64,000 bases of DNA, from positions 1,922,001 to 1,986,000 of the forward strand of contig NZ_CP045178.1 in NCBI RefSeq assembly GCF_009296025.1, read 5' to 3'. Under the pieces are notes generated by a model. The model did no database searches, was not told the origin of the DNA, and saw nothing but the letters and a program-made list of their open reading frames with translations. Shown here piece by piece: positions 16,767 to 26,472 of the stretch. The position numbers and the translations under genes were made by a program. The DNA is from Streptomyces tsukubensis (GTDB lineage Bacteria; Actinomycetota; Actinomycetes; Streptomycetales; Streptomycetaceae). How positions within the stretch are numbered: position 1 is the stretch's first letter; each line of letters begins with the position of its first letter.

Positions 16767-17336
16767 CTACAGCGTGTCCAGGAACCCCTTCGCGATCCGC
16801 CAGGTGGTCTCCGCCGCCTCTTCGTCGTAGTCGGGCAGGCTCGGGTCGGTGTAGAGGTGGCCCGCGCCCGGGTAGCGGTAGATCTCCACGTCGGCACCGG
16901 CCTTGCCCATCCGCAGATACCAGGCGTTCAGCCAGTCGTCGGACTCGAAGGGGTCGGGGGAGGCGACGTGCAGCTGGACCGGCAGTTCGTCGACGCTCGC
17001 GTCCTCCATCAGGTCCGAAGTACCGTGCACGAGGAGCAGACCGCGGGCCTTCTCATCGGCGAGCGCCACGTTCTGGGCGAGAGCGGCGCCGAGCGAGAGT
17101 CCGGCGTACACGAGCCCCTTGTCGGAGTGGGGCGCCGCCGCCTGGACGGCCCGGGTGAGGAGTTCCTCCCTCCCGACACCGTCGGCGAGCGCGAGCCCTT
17201 CCTCTGCCGTCTCGGCCGTTTGCCCGTCGAAGAGGTCGGGCACGTGCACGTGGTGGCCGGCGGCCCGCAGCCTCTCGGCCGCGGCGTGCACCGCGGGCCG
17301 CAGTCCGAAGGCCGAGTGGAAAAGGATGATGTCCAT
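16767..17336 (-). CDS. Dienelactone hydrolase family protein
   Basis: The 189-residue protein is an alpha/beta hydrolase of the dienelactone hydrolase group, cytoplasmic. The nucleophile elbow is GLSLG (Ser81), where classic dienelactone hydrolases have Cys; the acid is probably Asp128 in SPDPFES and the histidine is His160 in GAGHLYTD. Length is typical. The true substrate is unknown; many members are general esterases. It is divergent from the MscS gene, 59 bases away. Confidence 0.87.
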   Translation of the reverse strand: MDIILFHSAFGLRPAVHAAAERLRAAGHHVHVPDLFDGQTAETAEEGLALADGVGREELLTRAVQAAAPHSDKGLVYAGLSLGAALAQNVALADEKARGLLLVHGTSDLMEDASVDELPVQLHVASPDPFESDDWLNAWYLRMGKAGADVEIYRYPGAGHLYTDPSLPDYDEEAAETTWRIAKGFLDTL

Positions 17337-17395
17337 GCGGACATTTTGACATCCTGTCCGACCCGCCCCGACATCGTCCGGAGTCTTGAGAAACC
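17337..17395. promoter_or_regulatory. Tight divergent promoter region
   Basis: Only 59 bases separate two divergent start codons, so both promoters must overlap genes or each other. A perfect TTGACA is present on the plus strand at 17346-17351, pointing to the MscS gene, but the matching -10 near 17370 is poor. Confidence 0.4.
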
Positions 17396-18658
17396 ATGGA
17401 AGACATACTGCGACCGCTGGCAGTCATCGGTGGCTCTGTGGTGTTCACCCTGGTCATCGGCTGGGCAGTGGACCAGCTGCTTCGCCGCGCGGACGCCAGG
17501 CACCACGAGACGCCCCTGTGGGGCATGCTCAGGCGGTGCCGGGTGCCCTGGCAGGTCGTCCTGCTCACCGCCATGCTCCGCGGCACCTACCGGCAGATCA
17601 CCTGGAACGAGGTCACCCACTTCGGCGACGCCATCGGTCAGGTGCTCTCGCTGGTACTCATCGGCGCGACCGCGTGGCTGATCCTGCGGATCGCGTCGAC
17701 GATCGTGGAATCGACGTACGCGCGCTACGCCTCGTCCACCCGGGACCCGGCACGGGTACGCCGGGTCAGGACGCAGGTCACGCTCATCATGCGGATCGTG
17801 ACGGCGGTGGTCGTCGTGGTGGCCGTGGCGGCCATGCTGCTGACCTTCCCCGGGCTGCGCACCGCGGGAAAGTCGGTGCTCGCCTCCGCGGGGCTGATCG
17901 GCATCGTGGCCGGTGTCGCCGCCCAGTCGACGCTCGGCAACCTGTTCTCCGGGTTCCAGATCGCCTTCGGCGACATGGTGCGCATCGGTGACACCGTGGT
18001 GGTGGACGGCGAGTGGGGTGTGGTCGAGGAGGTCACGCTGACGTTCCTCGCCGTGCGGACCTGGGACGAGCGCAGGATCACCATGCCGGTGTCGTACTTC
18101 ACCAGCAAGCCGTTCGAGAACTGGTCGCGGGGCGGGGCCCAGATGACCGGGACGGTCTACTTCCAGCTCGACCACTCGGCCCCGGTCGCGTTGATGCGCG
18201 AGAAGCTCCAGTCGATCCTCGCCGAGACCCCGGCGTGGGACGGCAGGAACTGGAGCCTCGCCGTGACGGACACCACGCCCACGACGATCGAGGTCCGCGC
18301 GGTGGTGACGGCGCGCGACGCGGACGACATCTGGACGGCCAGGTGCGCGGTCAGGGAGCGCATGATCGCCTGGCTCAGTGAGAAGCACCCGTACGCGCTG
18401 CCGAGCGTGGCCACCGCTCCCGCCGCCCCGCCGCCGGTCGAGCAGTGGCCGTCGGGAGTTTCCGCGCCTCCTCCGCGCGCGGAGGAGATCCACACCAACA
18501 ACGCCAACGCGTACGCCGCGCAGGCGGGCCGCTCCGACGGTCTGGACAGGGACGACGACGCCCATGACACGGCAGCCCCCTCGCGGACCGGGGCGGCGGG
18601 CGCGGAGCGCGGCGCCTCCTTCGACGGCGACAGCCCGCCCCGGCTGGGGCGGGGCTGA
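17396..18658 (+). CDS. Mechanosensitive ion channel, MscS family
   Basis: The 420-residue protein has three to four membrane segments. The last is the pore-lining type helix with small residues (SAGLIGIVAGVAAQSTLGNLFSG), the MscS signature, followed by the beta domain (IGDTVVVDGEWGVVEEV). A C-terminal Pro/Ala/Asp-rich tail of about 75 residues is cytoplasmic and probably disordered. It should gate in response to membrane tension and release solutes on hypo-osmotic shock. The ATG at 17396 leads directly into the first membrane segment. A hairpin terminator follows at 18729. Confidence 0.92.
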   Translation: MEDILRPLAVIGGSVVFTLVIGWAVDQLLRRADARHHETPLWGMLRRCRVPWQVVLLTAMLRGTYRQITWNEVTHFGDAIGQVLSLVLIGATAWLILRIASTIVESTYARYASSTRDPARVRRVRTQVTLIMRIVTAVVVVVAVAAMLLTFPGLRTAGKSVLASAGLIGIVAGVAAQSTLGNLFSGFQIAFGDMVRIGDTVVVDGEWGVVEEVTLTFLAVRTWDERRITMPVSYFTSKPFENWSRGGAQMTGTVYFQLDHSAPVALMREKLQSILAETPAWDGRNWSLAVTDTTPTTIEVRAVVTARDADDIWTARCAVRERMIAWLSEKHPYALPSVATAPAAPPPVEQWPSGVSAPPPRAEEIHTNNANAYAAQAGRSDGLDRDDDAHDTAAPSRTGAAGAERGASFDGDSPPRLGRG

Positions 18659-18728
18659 TCCACGGCCGCCAGGGGCGGGGACGGGAGCTGAGGCGCGCCG
18701 GGCCCGGTTCCGCAGAGCGGGGCCGGTG

Positions 18729-18757
18729 GAGCGGGAAGGGAGCGGCCCTTCCCGCTC
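18729..18757. terminator. Two-way hairpin between convergent genes
   Basis: GAGCGGGAAGGG at 18729-18740 pairs perfectly with 18746-18757 around AGCGG. It sits two bases before the stop of the minus-strand 991-residue gene and 70 bases after the MscS gene. Confidence 0.85.
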
Positions 18758-18759
18758 GG

Positions 18760-21735
18760 TCACTTCTCGATCGAGCACTCCTTGACCGTCAGCGGCTCCG
18801 TGTTCCCCGCCGTCCGCCCGCACAGCTTGGTGGACTCGATGCCTCCGCGCCCGTCCCTGCGCACCCGCACCAGCTCGATCCCGTGTCCCCTGCGTGCCCG
18901 GTAGAGCGGGGCGCGGGTGAAATCGATGGTGCCGGTCGCCATACCCGACATGTTCACGGACCGGAGGTTCACCCAGGTCGTGACACGGTTCTGGGGCCCG
19001 TCACCCTCGCTGGCCGCTTCGTAGAGCGCCCGGGTCGCGTCGTGGGACAGGGCTGTCTGGCCACTGGCGAGGAAGGGGCTCTCCGCCCCCGCCGGTTCAC
19101 TGATGCCGGGCAGGAAGGACTCGGCGTCCTCGTAGAACTGCGTACGGGCCTCCGCGGCGCCCAGGTCAGCGAGGGCCGCGTGATAGAGCGTGACGTTGTC
19201 GGCCACTCCGTCCCCGCCGCGCCGGAAAACGGCCTTGGACAGGTCGTCACCGGTGAGGACCGAGATCTGTCTGTCCCTGCATCCGGGCTCGGTGCTCAGC
19301 CGTTTCATCAGCGGGTCCAGGTCCTCGACCCGCCCCGCGAAGTAGATGACGGAGGGGACTTTCGCCGATCCCGACCCGCAGATCCGCTGGACAGGGCCGC
19401 GCATCTCCGGTTTCCCGTCGTCCAGCGCGTAGGTACGGCGCGGCAGTACGGCGAACTTCTCCCGCCGCAGCATCCGTCCGCCGTACTTCGCCTGCTCCTT
19501 CGTATAGCGGTCGCCGCTGTCCTCGGTGGCCTGGGCGAGCACCATCGCGCGCCGCGTCGTACCGGGAGTGCGGAGCTGCCGTACGACGAGACCCAGTTGA
19601 TCGGCCTGCCAGTCGTCGGGGGCCGCGAGGCTGAACCAGTTGGGGAAGGTGCGCGGCAGGTACTCGGCCGAGTTGGTGCCGGAGACGACGGCGAGCCCCG
19701 CGTCCCGCAGCTTCCGTGTCGTGCGGGAGCTGGATTCCAGGTCGCGGCCGAGGCCGACGACTCCGACCACGGTGGGGTCGTGCGCGGCGTAGGCGGTGAT
19801 GGTGTCGGCCATCGCCGACTGGTGGTCCATGTCGAGACCGCCGTTGGCGACCAGTACACGGAGTTTGACGTCGTACGCCTTGTTGATGACGGCCTGCGCC
19901 AGATACACCCCGCCCAGTTCCGCGACCCCCTTCACCGGCGAGGACTCCCCCTGGGGTCCTGAGCTGAGGGGCCCCGCGTAGACCACGGTGACGTAGTCGC
20001 CCGCGTGGTCGCGGGTGACCTCCTGGTTCTGCCGGTGGATGCGGTCCTCCATCCCGCCCAGCGTCCAGGGGATGTCGTACTGGGCGCCGGGGTCGGGTAC
20101 TCCGGGAGGCGCGGCGGCCCGGTCGGCGAACCGTACGTCGCCGGTGGCTGTCCCCACGCACTCGTCGGTGCTCGCGCCGCCGTGCGCCCCTCGCATGAGC
20201 CGGCTGTCGCGGTTGACGGTGAGGATCCCCGCGTCGCAGAAGTCGTCGTGCCACTGGAGGGCGCGGTAGCCGAGGGAGGCCACCAGGAGCAGCACGGCGA
20301 GGGAGAGGACGGGCAGCGACCACACCAGCCGTACCGGCCCCGGTCTCGACTGGGACCTGACACACCAGCGCCGCTGCTCCTCCAGTTGGGCCAGCGTGTC
20401 AGGGGGCAGGGGCAGCCGCAGTTCCCAGGGGACCGCGCCGGACCGGCTCGGCGCCTGCCGGACCCGCAGGTTCCGCTCCCACTCCTGGTGGGCGCGGCGG
20501 ATGGTGTCCCGCAGCGTGGCCGGGGCGACGGCAGGGGGAAGGGGGATTCCCGAAGGCCGCTGGTCGAGGCGGGCGACATCGGCCGCGGCGACGGAGGCCA
20601 CGATCAGCAGCGGATCGAGTTCACTGCGCCCACTGCGTACGTCACTGACGGCCTTGATCAGCGCGATGGAGCCGCTGTCCACGTCCGCGCCCGGCAGGAA
20701 CAGCATGGGCGGCCGGGTCCGTTTGAGGCCGCGCAGGTCCCAGCTCCAGCGGCGGTGGTTGTCGCGCAGGTCCTCAAGGAGGGCGAGGACATGCAGTTGG
20801 AGCTGGGCCTGTCCCCCTTCGCGGAGCGTCTTGGCCACGTCGTCGGCGCGCGCCGCGATGGCCCGCCAGGAGTGCACCGGGTGCAGCAGCCGCACCTCGG
20901 AGGGCTGCTGCCCCGAGACGGGCAGCAAGAAGGTGGTCGTCATGAACCACCGGCTCTCCCTGCGCAGCCACAGGAAGATGGGGGCGCGCCCCGTCGGCCA
21001 GTAGTTGAGCACGGCGAGGAAGACGAGGAGCCCGACGACCACGGCGAGGGCGACCCACTGGTCGACTCCGGCGAGAAAGGCCGCGATACCGGCGACCACA
21101 CTCGCGGGCAGCACTCTCGCCGTGTCGAAGAGGATGGGCCCCGGACGCCAGCGGGAGCCGCCGGCCGGCCGCCAGCGCTGGCGTGCGAGCTGGTCGAGCA
21201 GGGCTCTGGCCTGCGCGCGTTCGGCGTCGGGGGTGGTGGGCGCCGGTGCGGGGGTGTCGCCGTCCAGTTCCTTGACCGCGTCGTGGATGGCGCGCACCAG
21301 ACGCAGTCGGGGAAAGGCGTACCGGCGGTACCGCGGGGCCGATCTGCCGTCCCGTCCGCTCCGGCGTCCGGGTCCGCCCCAGCGCCGGGGGTCACCGAGC
21401 CCGCGTACGAGGTGCGCGGCGCGCTGGGCTTCCGTGGGCCCCTCCGTGGCCGGCGTCGGCGACGCGCAGCGCGATCCGTGGGCCTTCTGTCCCTCGCGCA
21501 CCTCGGCGACGAGCGACGCGACCCGCTGATCGAGTGCGGCGGTGGTCTCGCCGCCTGGGCTGTCCGTGGTCCTGGCGCCGACGTGCAGGACGAGGACCGG
21601 CATCAGGGGTTCCCTGGTGCGGAAGCCATGGACCAGCGACTCGATGTGGTGCTGGACGTCGATACCGGCCTGTGAGGACATCCGCTGGTGCCCGCCCCGG
21701 CAGACCGCGGGTCCGTTACTGTCCCTTCTCGCCAT
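18760..21735 (-). CDS. Large membrane protein with periplasmic-binding-like sensor domain
   Basis: The 991-residue protein has several parts. Residues 1-200 are soluble and begin with a strand PVLVLHVGAR that sits where a P-loop would be, but no GxxxxGK is present. Two membrane helices follow at about 206-246. An inner domain (250-465) contains PPMLFLPGADVDSG and LDPLLIVASVA, which look like Walker B and sensor strands of AAA/STAND ATPases. A third helix (about 470-492) leads to an outer type I periplasmic-binding-like domain (575-990), as in VVGVVGLGRD and AVVSGTNSAEYL. I infer a receptor with an outer ligand domain and a degenerate NTPase inside. Ligand and partner are unknown. The ATG at 21735 has AGGGGG upstream. 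Confidence 0.75.
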   Translation of the reverse strand: MARRDSNGPAVCRGGHQRMSSQAGIDVQHHIESLVHGFRTREPLMPVLVLHVGARTTDSPGGETTAALDQRVASLVAEVREGQKAHGSRCASPTPATEGPTEAQRAAHLVRGLGDPRRWGGPGRRSGRDGRSAPRYRRYAFPRLRLVRAIHDAVKELDGDTPAPAPTTPDAERAQARALLDQLARQRWRPAGGSRWRPGPILFDTARVLPASVVAGIAAFLAGVDQWVALAVVVGLLVFLAVLNYWPTGRAPIFLWLRRESRWFMTTTFLLPVSGQQPSEVRLLHPVHSWRAIAARADDVAKTLREGGQAQLQLHVLALLEDLRDNHRRWSWDLRGLKRTRPPMLFLPGADVDSGSIALIKAVSDVRSGRSELDPLLIVASVAAADVARLDQRPSGIPLPPAVAPATLRDTIRRAHQEWERNLRVRQAPSRSGAVPWELRLPLPPDTLAQLEEQRRWCVRSQSRPGPVRLVWSLPVLSLAVLLLVASLGYRALQWHDDFCDAGILTVNRDSRLMRGAHGGASTDECVGTATGDVRFADRAAAPPGVPDPGAQYDIPWTLGGMEDRIHRQNQEVTRDHAGDYVTVVYAGPLSSGPQGESSPVKGVAELGGVYLAQAVINKAYDVKLRVLVANGGLDMDHQSAMADTITAYAAHDPTVVGVVGLGRDLESSSRTTRKLRDAGLAVVSGTNSAEYLPRTFPNWFSLAAPDDWQADQLGLVVRQLRTPGTTRRAMVLAQATEDSGDRYTKEQAKYGGRMLRREKFAVLPRRTYALDDGKPEMRGPVQRICGSGSAKVPSVIYFAGRVEDLDPLMKRLSTEPGCRDRQISVLTGDDLSKAVFRRGGDGVADNVTLYHAALADLGAAEARTQFYEDAESFLPGISEPAGAESPFLASGQTALSHDATRALYEAASEGDGPQNRVTTWVNLRSVNMSGMATGTIDFTRAPLYRARRGHGIELVRVRRDGRGGIESTKLCGRTAGNTEPLTVKECSIEK

Positions 21736-21749
21736 GCAACCCCCTTACA

Positions 21750-21766
21750 TCGCAAGTGAGTTGCGA
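21750..21766. promoter_or_regulatory. Candidate operator palindrome
   Basis: TCGCAA at 21750-21755 and TTGCGA at 21761-21766 form a perfect inverted repeat with a 5-base spacer, 15 bases upstream of the 991-residue gene start. The spacing fits a dimeric repressor site or a leader hairpin. No regulator is encoded next to it. Confidence 0.4.
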
Positions 21767-21839
21767 GGATATACCGCACATGGCGCAACTGGGTACAGAG
21801 GCGCACAACTGCCGCGAGGGACAGCGGGGGCGGAGGGGG

Positions 21840-21890
21840 CGCGGGGGGCGCGGGGGCGCGGGGGGCGCGGGGGCGCAGGGGGGCGCGGCG
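21840..21890. repeat. Three tandem 17-bp G-rich units
   Basis: The unit CGCGGGGGGCGCGGGGG occurs at 21840-21856 and 21857-21873, with a third copy (two changes) at 21874-21890. The block has many runs of four to six G on the plus strand and could form G-quadruplexes. It lies in the 373-base gap between the 991-residue gene and the antiporter gene. Confidence 0.8.
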
Positions 21891-21941
21891 GCAGGGGCCC
21901 GGCAAGTACGGGAACGGCGCCCGGCAAGGCGGAAATGACCG

Positions 21942-21955
21942 TAAGGGGTCCTTGC
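21942..21955. repeat. Inverted copy of the 14-bp dispersed repeat
   Basis: TAAGGGGTCCTTGC is the exact reverse complement of the unit found three times at 12922-12963. It is followed by AAGG, which makes the palindrome CCTTGCAAGG. The flanks share no other similarity. Confidence 0.6.
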
Positions 21956-22108
21956 AAGGCGGGAACGGCCGCCCGGAACTCCGAACGGCCGCCCGACACT
22001 CGACCGCCCGACACCCGCCCCCGACGGAACGGGAACGCCCAGCAGAGCTGGGAACGGCCGGCCAGGACGGGAACTCCCGCCCCCGATCGACGCCGACGGA
22101 GCCCCGTC

Positions 22109-23695
22109 CTACCGCAGGCTGCGTACGTCGAGCTGGCGCAGGACCCGGTCGACGACCTCCGGGTCGGAGCCCGACTCGCTGCGGGCGGCCAGTACCTCGT
22201 GGCGGGCGGCGGACATCATCTCGCGCTGGACCCGCTGGTAGGCCTTGATGCGGGTGGCGCGCTTGGTGAACCATTCGCGCCGTTCGTCGTCCATGACGTC
22301 CGGGCTGATCCTCGCCCCGATGTCCATGGCGCCGCGCTGAAGCCGCTCGGAGATGTCCTCGGGCAGGTCCTCGACCGCTTCGATCTCCCTGAGCTTGCGG
22401 CGCGCGGCCTTGGCGGCACGGACCGCGAGGTCGTGCTCCAGCTGCTGTTCCGCGCCGGTGTCCGCGCGGACACCGAGTTTGCGTACCAGCCACGGCAGGG
22501 TCAGCCCCTGGACGACGAGGGTGGCCATGATGACGCAGAAGGCGATGAAGATGATCTCGTCGCGGGCCGGGAAGGGGGTCCCGTCGTCCTTCTTGAAGGG
22601 GATGGCGAGCGCCAGCGCGACGGAGGCCACGCCCCGCATCCCCGACCACCACATGACGACCGTCTCCCGCCAGGACGTGGGGATCTCCTCGTCCAGGTCC
22701 CGCTGGGAGTGCAGTCGTTTGGCGAACCAGGTGGCAGGCAGCAGCCACAGCAGCCGTACGCCGACCACGACGACGACCACCGCGAGCCCCCAGCCGAGCA
22801 GGGTCAGCTCCCTGCCCCTGGCCGCGCCGATGACACTGTGGAGTTCGAGTCCGATCAGTCCGAAGGCGATGCCGGTGACGAGGGTGTCGACGATCTTCCA
22901 GAAGGTCTGGCCCGTGATGCGGCCGAGTACGTCGTCGGCGTCGAGGGCGTTCTCCGCGAGGAAGAGCGCGGTGGTCAGTACGGCGAGGACCCCTGAGCCG
23001 TGCAGCTCCTCCGCCAGTACGTAGCTGACGAAGGGGACGAGGAGGGTCATGCTGGTCTGGAGGGTGGCGTCCCCGAGGAACGACATCAGTTTGTTGGTGA
23101 CCCAGCCGAGGGCGAGCCCGACGGCCACGGCGACGACAGCGGAGAGGAAGAACTCCCCCACCGCGCCCTGCCAGGAGAAGGTACCGGTCACGGAGGCGGC
23201 GATGGCCACGTGGTAGAGCACGATGGCCGTCACGTCGTTGAACAGCCCCTCGCCCTCCAGGATGGAGACGAGCCGCCTCGGCAGCCCGAGCGCGCCCGCG
23301 ACGGCGGTCGCCGCGACCGGGTCGGGCGGTGCGACGAGAGCGCCGAGCGCGATGGCCGCGGCGATCGGCAGACCGGGCACGATGCTGCTCGCGACGGCGG
23401 CGACGGCGGCCGTCGTGACGAAGACGAGCGCCACGGCGAGCAGGAAGATGGGCCGCCTGTTGGCCGCGAACTGCCGCCACGAGGTGCGCTGCACCGAGGC
23501 GTAGAGAAGCGGTGGAAGCACCAGCGGGAGGATGTACTCAGGGGGTACGGAGACATTCGGCACAAAGGGCAGCAGCGCCAGGACGATGCCGATCAGGGTC
23601 ATCAGCACAGGAGCGGGAAGCTTGAGACGGTCCCCGAGCGGCACGGTGAGCACTGCCCCCAGCAACAGCAAGACCAGCAGCGCCAGTTGGTCCAC
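22109..23695 (-). CDS. Na+/H+ antiporter, CPA1 (NhaP/NHE) family
   Basis: The 528-residue protein has 12 or so membrane segments followed by a charged C-terminal cytoplasmic domain of about 115 residues. The ion-binding region shows the CPA1 pattern: GALVAPPDPVAATAV in the fifth segment area and EGEGLFNDVTAIVL in the next, where the ND pair is typical of electroneutral exchangers. WWSGMRGVASVALALAIP is the conserved late segment. It exchanges Na+ or K+ for H+ across the plasma membrane. The start is GTG 23695 with GGAAGG upstream. It lies downstream of the lspA-rluD-GNAT run on the same strand but 290 bases away, so it probably has its own promoter. Confidence 0.93.
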   Translation of the reverse strand: MDQLALLVLLLLGAVLTVPLGDRLKLPAPVLMTLIGIVLALLPFVPNVSVPPEYILPLVLPPLLYASVQRTSWRQFAANRRPIFLLAVALVFVTTAAVAAVASSIVPGLPIAAAIALGALVAPPDPVAATAVAGALGLPRRLVSILEGEGLFNDVTAIVLYHVAIAASVTGTFSWQGAVGEFFLSAVVAVAVGLALGWVTNKLMSFLGDATLQTSMTLLVPFVSYVLAEELHGSGVLAVLTTALFLAENALDADDVLGRITGQTFWKIVDTLVTGIAFGLIGLELHSVIGAARGRELTLLGWGLAVVVVVVGVRLLWLLPATWFAKRLHSQRDLDEEIPTSWRETVVMWWSGMRGVASVALALAIPFKKDDGTPFPARDEIIFIAFCVIMATLVVQGLTLPWLVRKLGVRADTGAEQQLEHDLAVRAAKAARRKLREIEAVEDLPEDISERLQRGAMDIGARISPDVMDDERREWFTKRATRIKAYQRVQREMMSAARHEVLAARSESGSDPEVVDRVLRQLDVRSLR

Positions 23696-23820
23696 GGGGA
23701 TGCCCTTCCGCCGGTAGGTGTGGGTACGGGATCTGGTCGATCACCTCCCCAACCCTGCCATGGGTGCGCGCGGAACCGGACACGGGCGCCACCTGCACGG
23801 CCGTACGGCACCCTTGGCGG

Positions 23821-23843
23821 GACCCGCCCGCGGTCCGCGGGTC
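23821..23843. terminator. Hairpin downstream of the GNAT gene
   Basis: GACCCGC at 23821-23827 pairs with GCGGGTC at 23837-23843, and the enclosed bases hold a CCGCGG palindrome. It would end the minus-strand lspA-rluD-GNAT transcript. No U tract is seen. Confidence 0.45.
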
Positions 23844-23985
23844 GAGGGGCCCGCGCGGATCAGCGAGGGCGGAACCCCGGAGCCGCGCTGACGCCCGCCC
23901 GCCCGAGTCCGTACGCCGGGCAGAGACACCCGGCCCCGGCCCCGGATCCCCGGACCCGACCACCGGATGCCCCTCTGACGCCGGC

Positions 23986-24462
23986 TCAGCCGAGTGCGCG
24001 CCGCATCGCCCGGTGCGGGATGCCCGCGTCCTGGAACTCCTGGCCGTACGCCTCGTAGCCGAGCCGCTCGTAGAAGCCGAGCGCGTGTGTCTGGGCGTGC
24101 AGGTCGACATGGGCGAGGCCCCGGGCGCGTGCGGCGTCCTCGATGGCCCTGACCAGCGCGACGCCGATGCCCAGGCCGCGGGCCGCTCCGAGCACGGCGA
24201 GCCTGCCGAGGGCGCCGACCGTGGGGTCGCCCCCTGTCCTGTCCTCGGCGGACGGCCCGTACAGCAGCCGGCCGGTGCCCAGGGGCCTGCCGTCCTCGTG
24301 GAGGGCGAGGACCTGGACGGCGTCGGCACCTGGCTCGTCGTGCGCGTCGTACTCCAGCTCTCGCGGGACGCGCTGCTCGACGACGAAGACCTCCCTGCGG
24401 ACGGCGAAGCACGCCTCCCGGTCGGTGGGGTCCTCAGCGACACGGACGACGACGGGGGTCAA
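23986..24462 (-). CDS. GNAT family N-acetyltransferase
   Basis: The 158-residue protein is a complete GNAT fold. The early [10 protein letters not shown] stretch is typical of the ElaA-like subgroup. The acetyl-CoA loop is [14 protein letters not shown] and the later motif is [14 protein letters not shown]. Substrate unknown; ElaA-like enzymes act on small amines or peptides. The start is a TTG that overlaps the rluD stop in the form TTGA, so translation is probably coupled. No other start codon exists near the beginning of the fold. Confidence 0.87.
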   Translation of the reverse strand: MTPVVVRVAEDPTDREACFAVRREVFVVEQRVPRELEYDAHDEPGADAVQVLALHEDGRPLGTGRLLYGPSAEDRTGGDPTVGALGRLAVLGAARGLGIGVALVRAIEDAARARGLAHVDLHAQTHALGFYERLGYEAYGQEFQDAGIPHRAMRRALG

Positions 24463-25400
24463 GAGCTCTCCGCCCGTACACGGTCAAGCGCCTGCTGGAG
24501 GTCGGCGGGGTACTCGCTCGCGAACTCCACCCACTCACCGTCCGCCGGGTGCTCGAAGCCGAGCCGTACGGCGTGCAGCCACTGACGGGTGAGGCCGAGG
24601 CGCTTGGAGAGGGTGGGATCGGCGCCGTACGTCAGGTCGCCGACGCACGGGTGCCTGTGGGCCGACATGTGCACCCGGATCTGGTGCGTACGGCCGGTCT
24701 CCAGCTTCACGTCGAGCAGCGAGGCGGCGCGGAACGCCTCGATCAGGTCGTAGTGGGTGACCGAGGGCTTGCCCTCCGCGGTGACGGCCCATTTGTAGTC
24801 GTGCTGCGGGTGGCGGCCGACGGGGGCGTCGATGGTGCCGCTCATCGGGTCGGGGTGGCCCTGTACGAGCGCGTGGTAGCGCTTGTCGACCGTACGCACC
24901 CGGAACTGCTGCTTCAGCGAGGTGTAGGCCCGCTCGGACTTGGCGACGACCATCAGCCCCGAGGTGCCGACGTCCAGCCGGTGCACGATGCCCTGGCGCT
25001 CCGCCGCGCCGGAGGTGGAGATGCGGTATCCGGCGGCGGCGAGACCACCGATCACGGTGGTGCCGGTCCAGCCGGGGCTCGGGTGGGCGGCGACGCCCAC
25101 CGGCTTCATGATGACCACGATGTCGTCGTCGTCGTGGACGATCTCCATGCCCTCGACGGGCTCGGCGACGATCTGTACGGGGGCGGGGGCGGCCGGCATC
25201 TCGACCTCAAGCCAGGCGCCGCCGTGCACCCGCTCGGACTTGCCTGCCACCGCCCCGTCGACCTGCACCTTCCCGGTCGCGGCCAGCTCGGCGGCCTTCG
25301 TGCGGGAGAAGCCGAACATGCGCGAGATGGCGGCGTCTACGCGCTCGCCCTCAAGGCCGTCCGGCACGGGCAGGGTGCGGATCTCGGGAATCGTGCTCAC
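24459..25400 (-). CDS. rluD: 23S rRNA pseudouridine synthase, RluD type
   Basis: The 313-residue enzyme converts uridines of rRNA to pseudouridine. An S4 RNA-binding domain (about 15-75) precedes the RluA-family catalytic domain. The catalytic motif HRLDVGTSG is at 140-148 with Asp143 as nucleophile, and the later [11 protein letters not shown] motif is intact. Assignment to RluD rather than RluA or RluC rests on the S4 domain, length and its usual place next to lspA. GTG 25400 is chosen because the S4 domain starts shortly after; the upstream extension is low-complexity. Confidence 0.92.
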   Translation of the reverse strand: MSTIPEIRTLPVPDGLEGERVDAAISRMFGFSRTKAAELAATGKVQVDGAVAGKSERVHGGAWLEVEMPAAPAPVQIVAEPVEGMEIVHDDDDIVVIMKPVGVAAHPSPGWTGTTVIGGLAAAGYRISTSGAAERQGIVHRLDVGTSGLMVVAKSERAYTSLKQQFRVRTVDKRYHALVQGHPDPMSGTIDAPVGRHPQHDYKWAVTAEGKPSVTHYDLIEAFRAASLLDVKLETGRTHQIRVHMSAHRHPCVGDLTYGADPTLSKRLGLTRQWLHAVRLGFEHPADGEWVEFASEYPADLQQALDRVRAESS

Positions 25401-25657
25401 CAGTCGAGTATGCAGGACCGGGGGAAGGGACTCGTACGCCCGTCCCGCGCCGGACCGCCGTGCGGGAGGCCCGGCGGCGTCGCCACGGACGTACGCGAGG
25501 ATCTGTCCGCCGCCTTCGTCCACCGCGTCAGTCGCTGGGGACGGCCCCGCCGGAAGCAGTCGGTCCCGGTCGCGCGGCCGTCTCCGGATCGGCCGCTCCC
25601 GGCCGTGCGGCCCTCCCCGCAGCGGCCGGTCCGGGCGTGCGGCCCTCCCCGGAGCGG

Positions 25658-26248
25658 TCAGTCCCTGTGCACGGTCCCGTCGGGGTCGAGCCCTCGAAAG
25701 GACAGCAGCACCACGAGGATGCCGCCGCAGACGATCGCGGAGTCCGCGAGGTTGAAGACCGCGAAGTGCTTCGGTGAGATGAAGTCGACGACCGCGCCCT
25801 CGAAGATCCCCGGCGAGCGGAAGATCCGGTCGGTGAGATTGCCGAGGGCCCCGCCGAGCAGCAGCCCGAGCGCGACGGCCCAGGGAGCGCTGTACAGCTT
25901 GCGCGCGAGTCGGATGATGACGACGATCACCGCCGCGGCGATCACCGTGAAGATCACGGTGTAGGCCTCACCGAAACTGAACGCGGCGCCGCTGTTCCTG
26001 ATCGCGTGGAGAGTCAGCCAGTCCCCGAGCACCCGCACGGGAGCGTGGTTCTCCAACTTGGTGACCACCAGGGTCTTGCTGATGATGTCCAGGGCGTAGG
26101 CGAAGAGGGCGACGGCGAAGAGCACGAGCACCCTTCGCTTGCCCCTGGGGCGGTCCGGCTCCGGAACGGCGGCTTCCGCCCCCTCCGGCTCCGTCCCCGT
26201 CTCCTCGGGGGTGTCCGGCGTACCGATGATGCGCTCCGCCTCTGCCAC
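25658..26248 (-). CDS. lspA: Lipoprotein signal peptidase (signal peptidase II)
   Basis: The 196-residue protein has an acidic, Pro/Glu-rich cytoplasmic head of about 35 residues, then four membrane segments. The catalytic aspartates are in the conserved motifs GNLTDRIF (Asp140) and VFNLADS (Asp169); the substrate-binding NSGAAFS at 85-91 is also present. It cleaves signal peptides from diacylglyceryl-modified prolipoproteins. GTG 26248 has GAGGGA at good distance. The order lspA-rluD is conserved in many bacteria. Confidence 0.95.
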   Translation of the reverse strand: MAEAERIIGTPDTPEETGTEPEGAEAAVPEPDRPRGKRRVLVLFAVALFAYALDIISKTLVVTKLENHAPVRVLGDWLTLHAIRNSGAAFSFGEAYTVIFTVIAAAVIVVIIRLARKLYSAPWAVALGLLLGGALGNLTDRIFRSPGIFEGAVVDFISPKHFAVFNLADSAIVCGGILVVLLSFRGLDPDGTVHRD

Positions 26249-26472
26249 GTGAGTCCCTCAGCCATGGTTGCTCGACTAGTGCCCCTCCTGGCTTTCGCCG
26301 GTCACGGCACTAGGGCCTCACGCCTGGACCCTGCCGGGCTCGGGGGGCCGGGAAGCGCCCTGATCCGGCTGGTCGAAACGTAAGGACCCGGGGGACGAGA
26401 ATACGGCACGCACGGGGGCGTGCCGATATTCAGTCGTACCGTTCCTGCCCTGATTCGGTGACGGGGTTCCCG

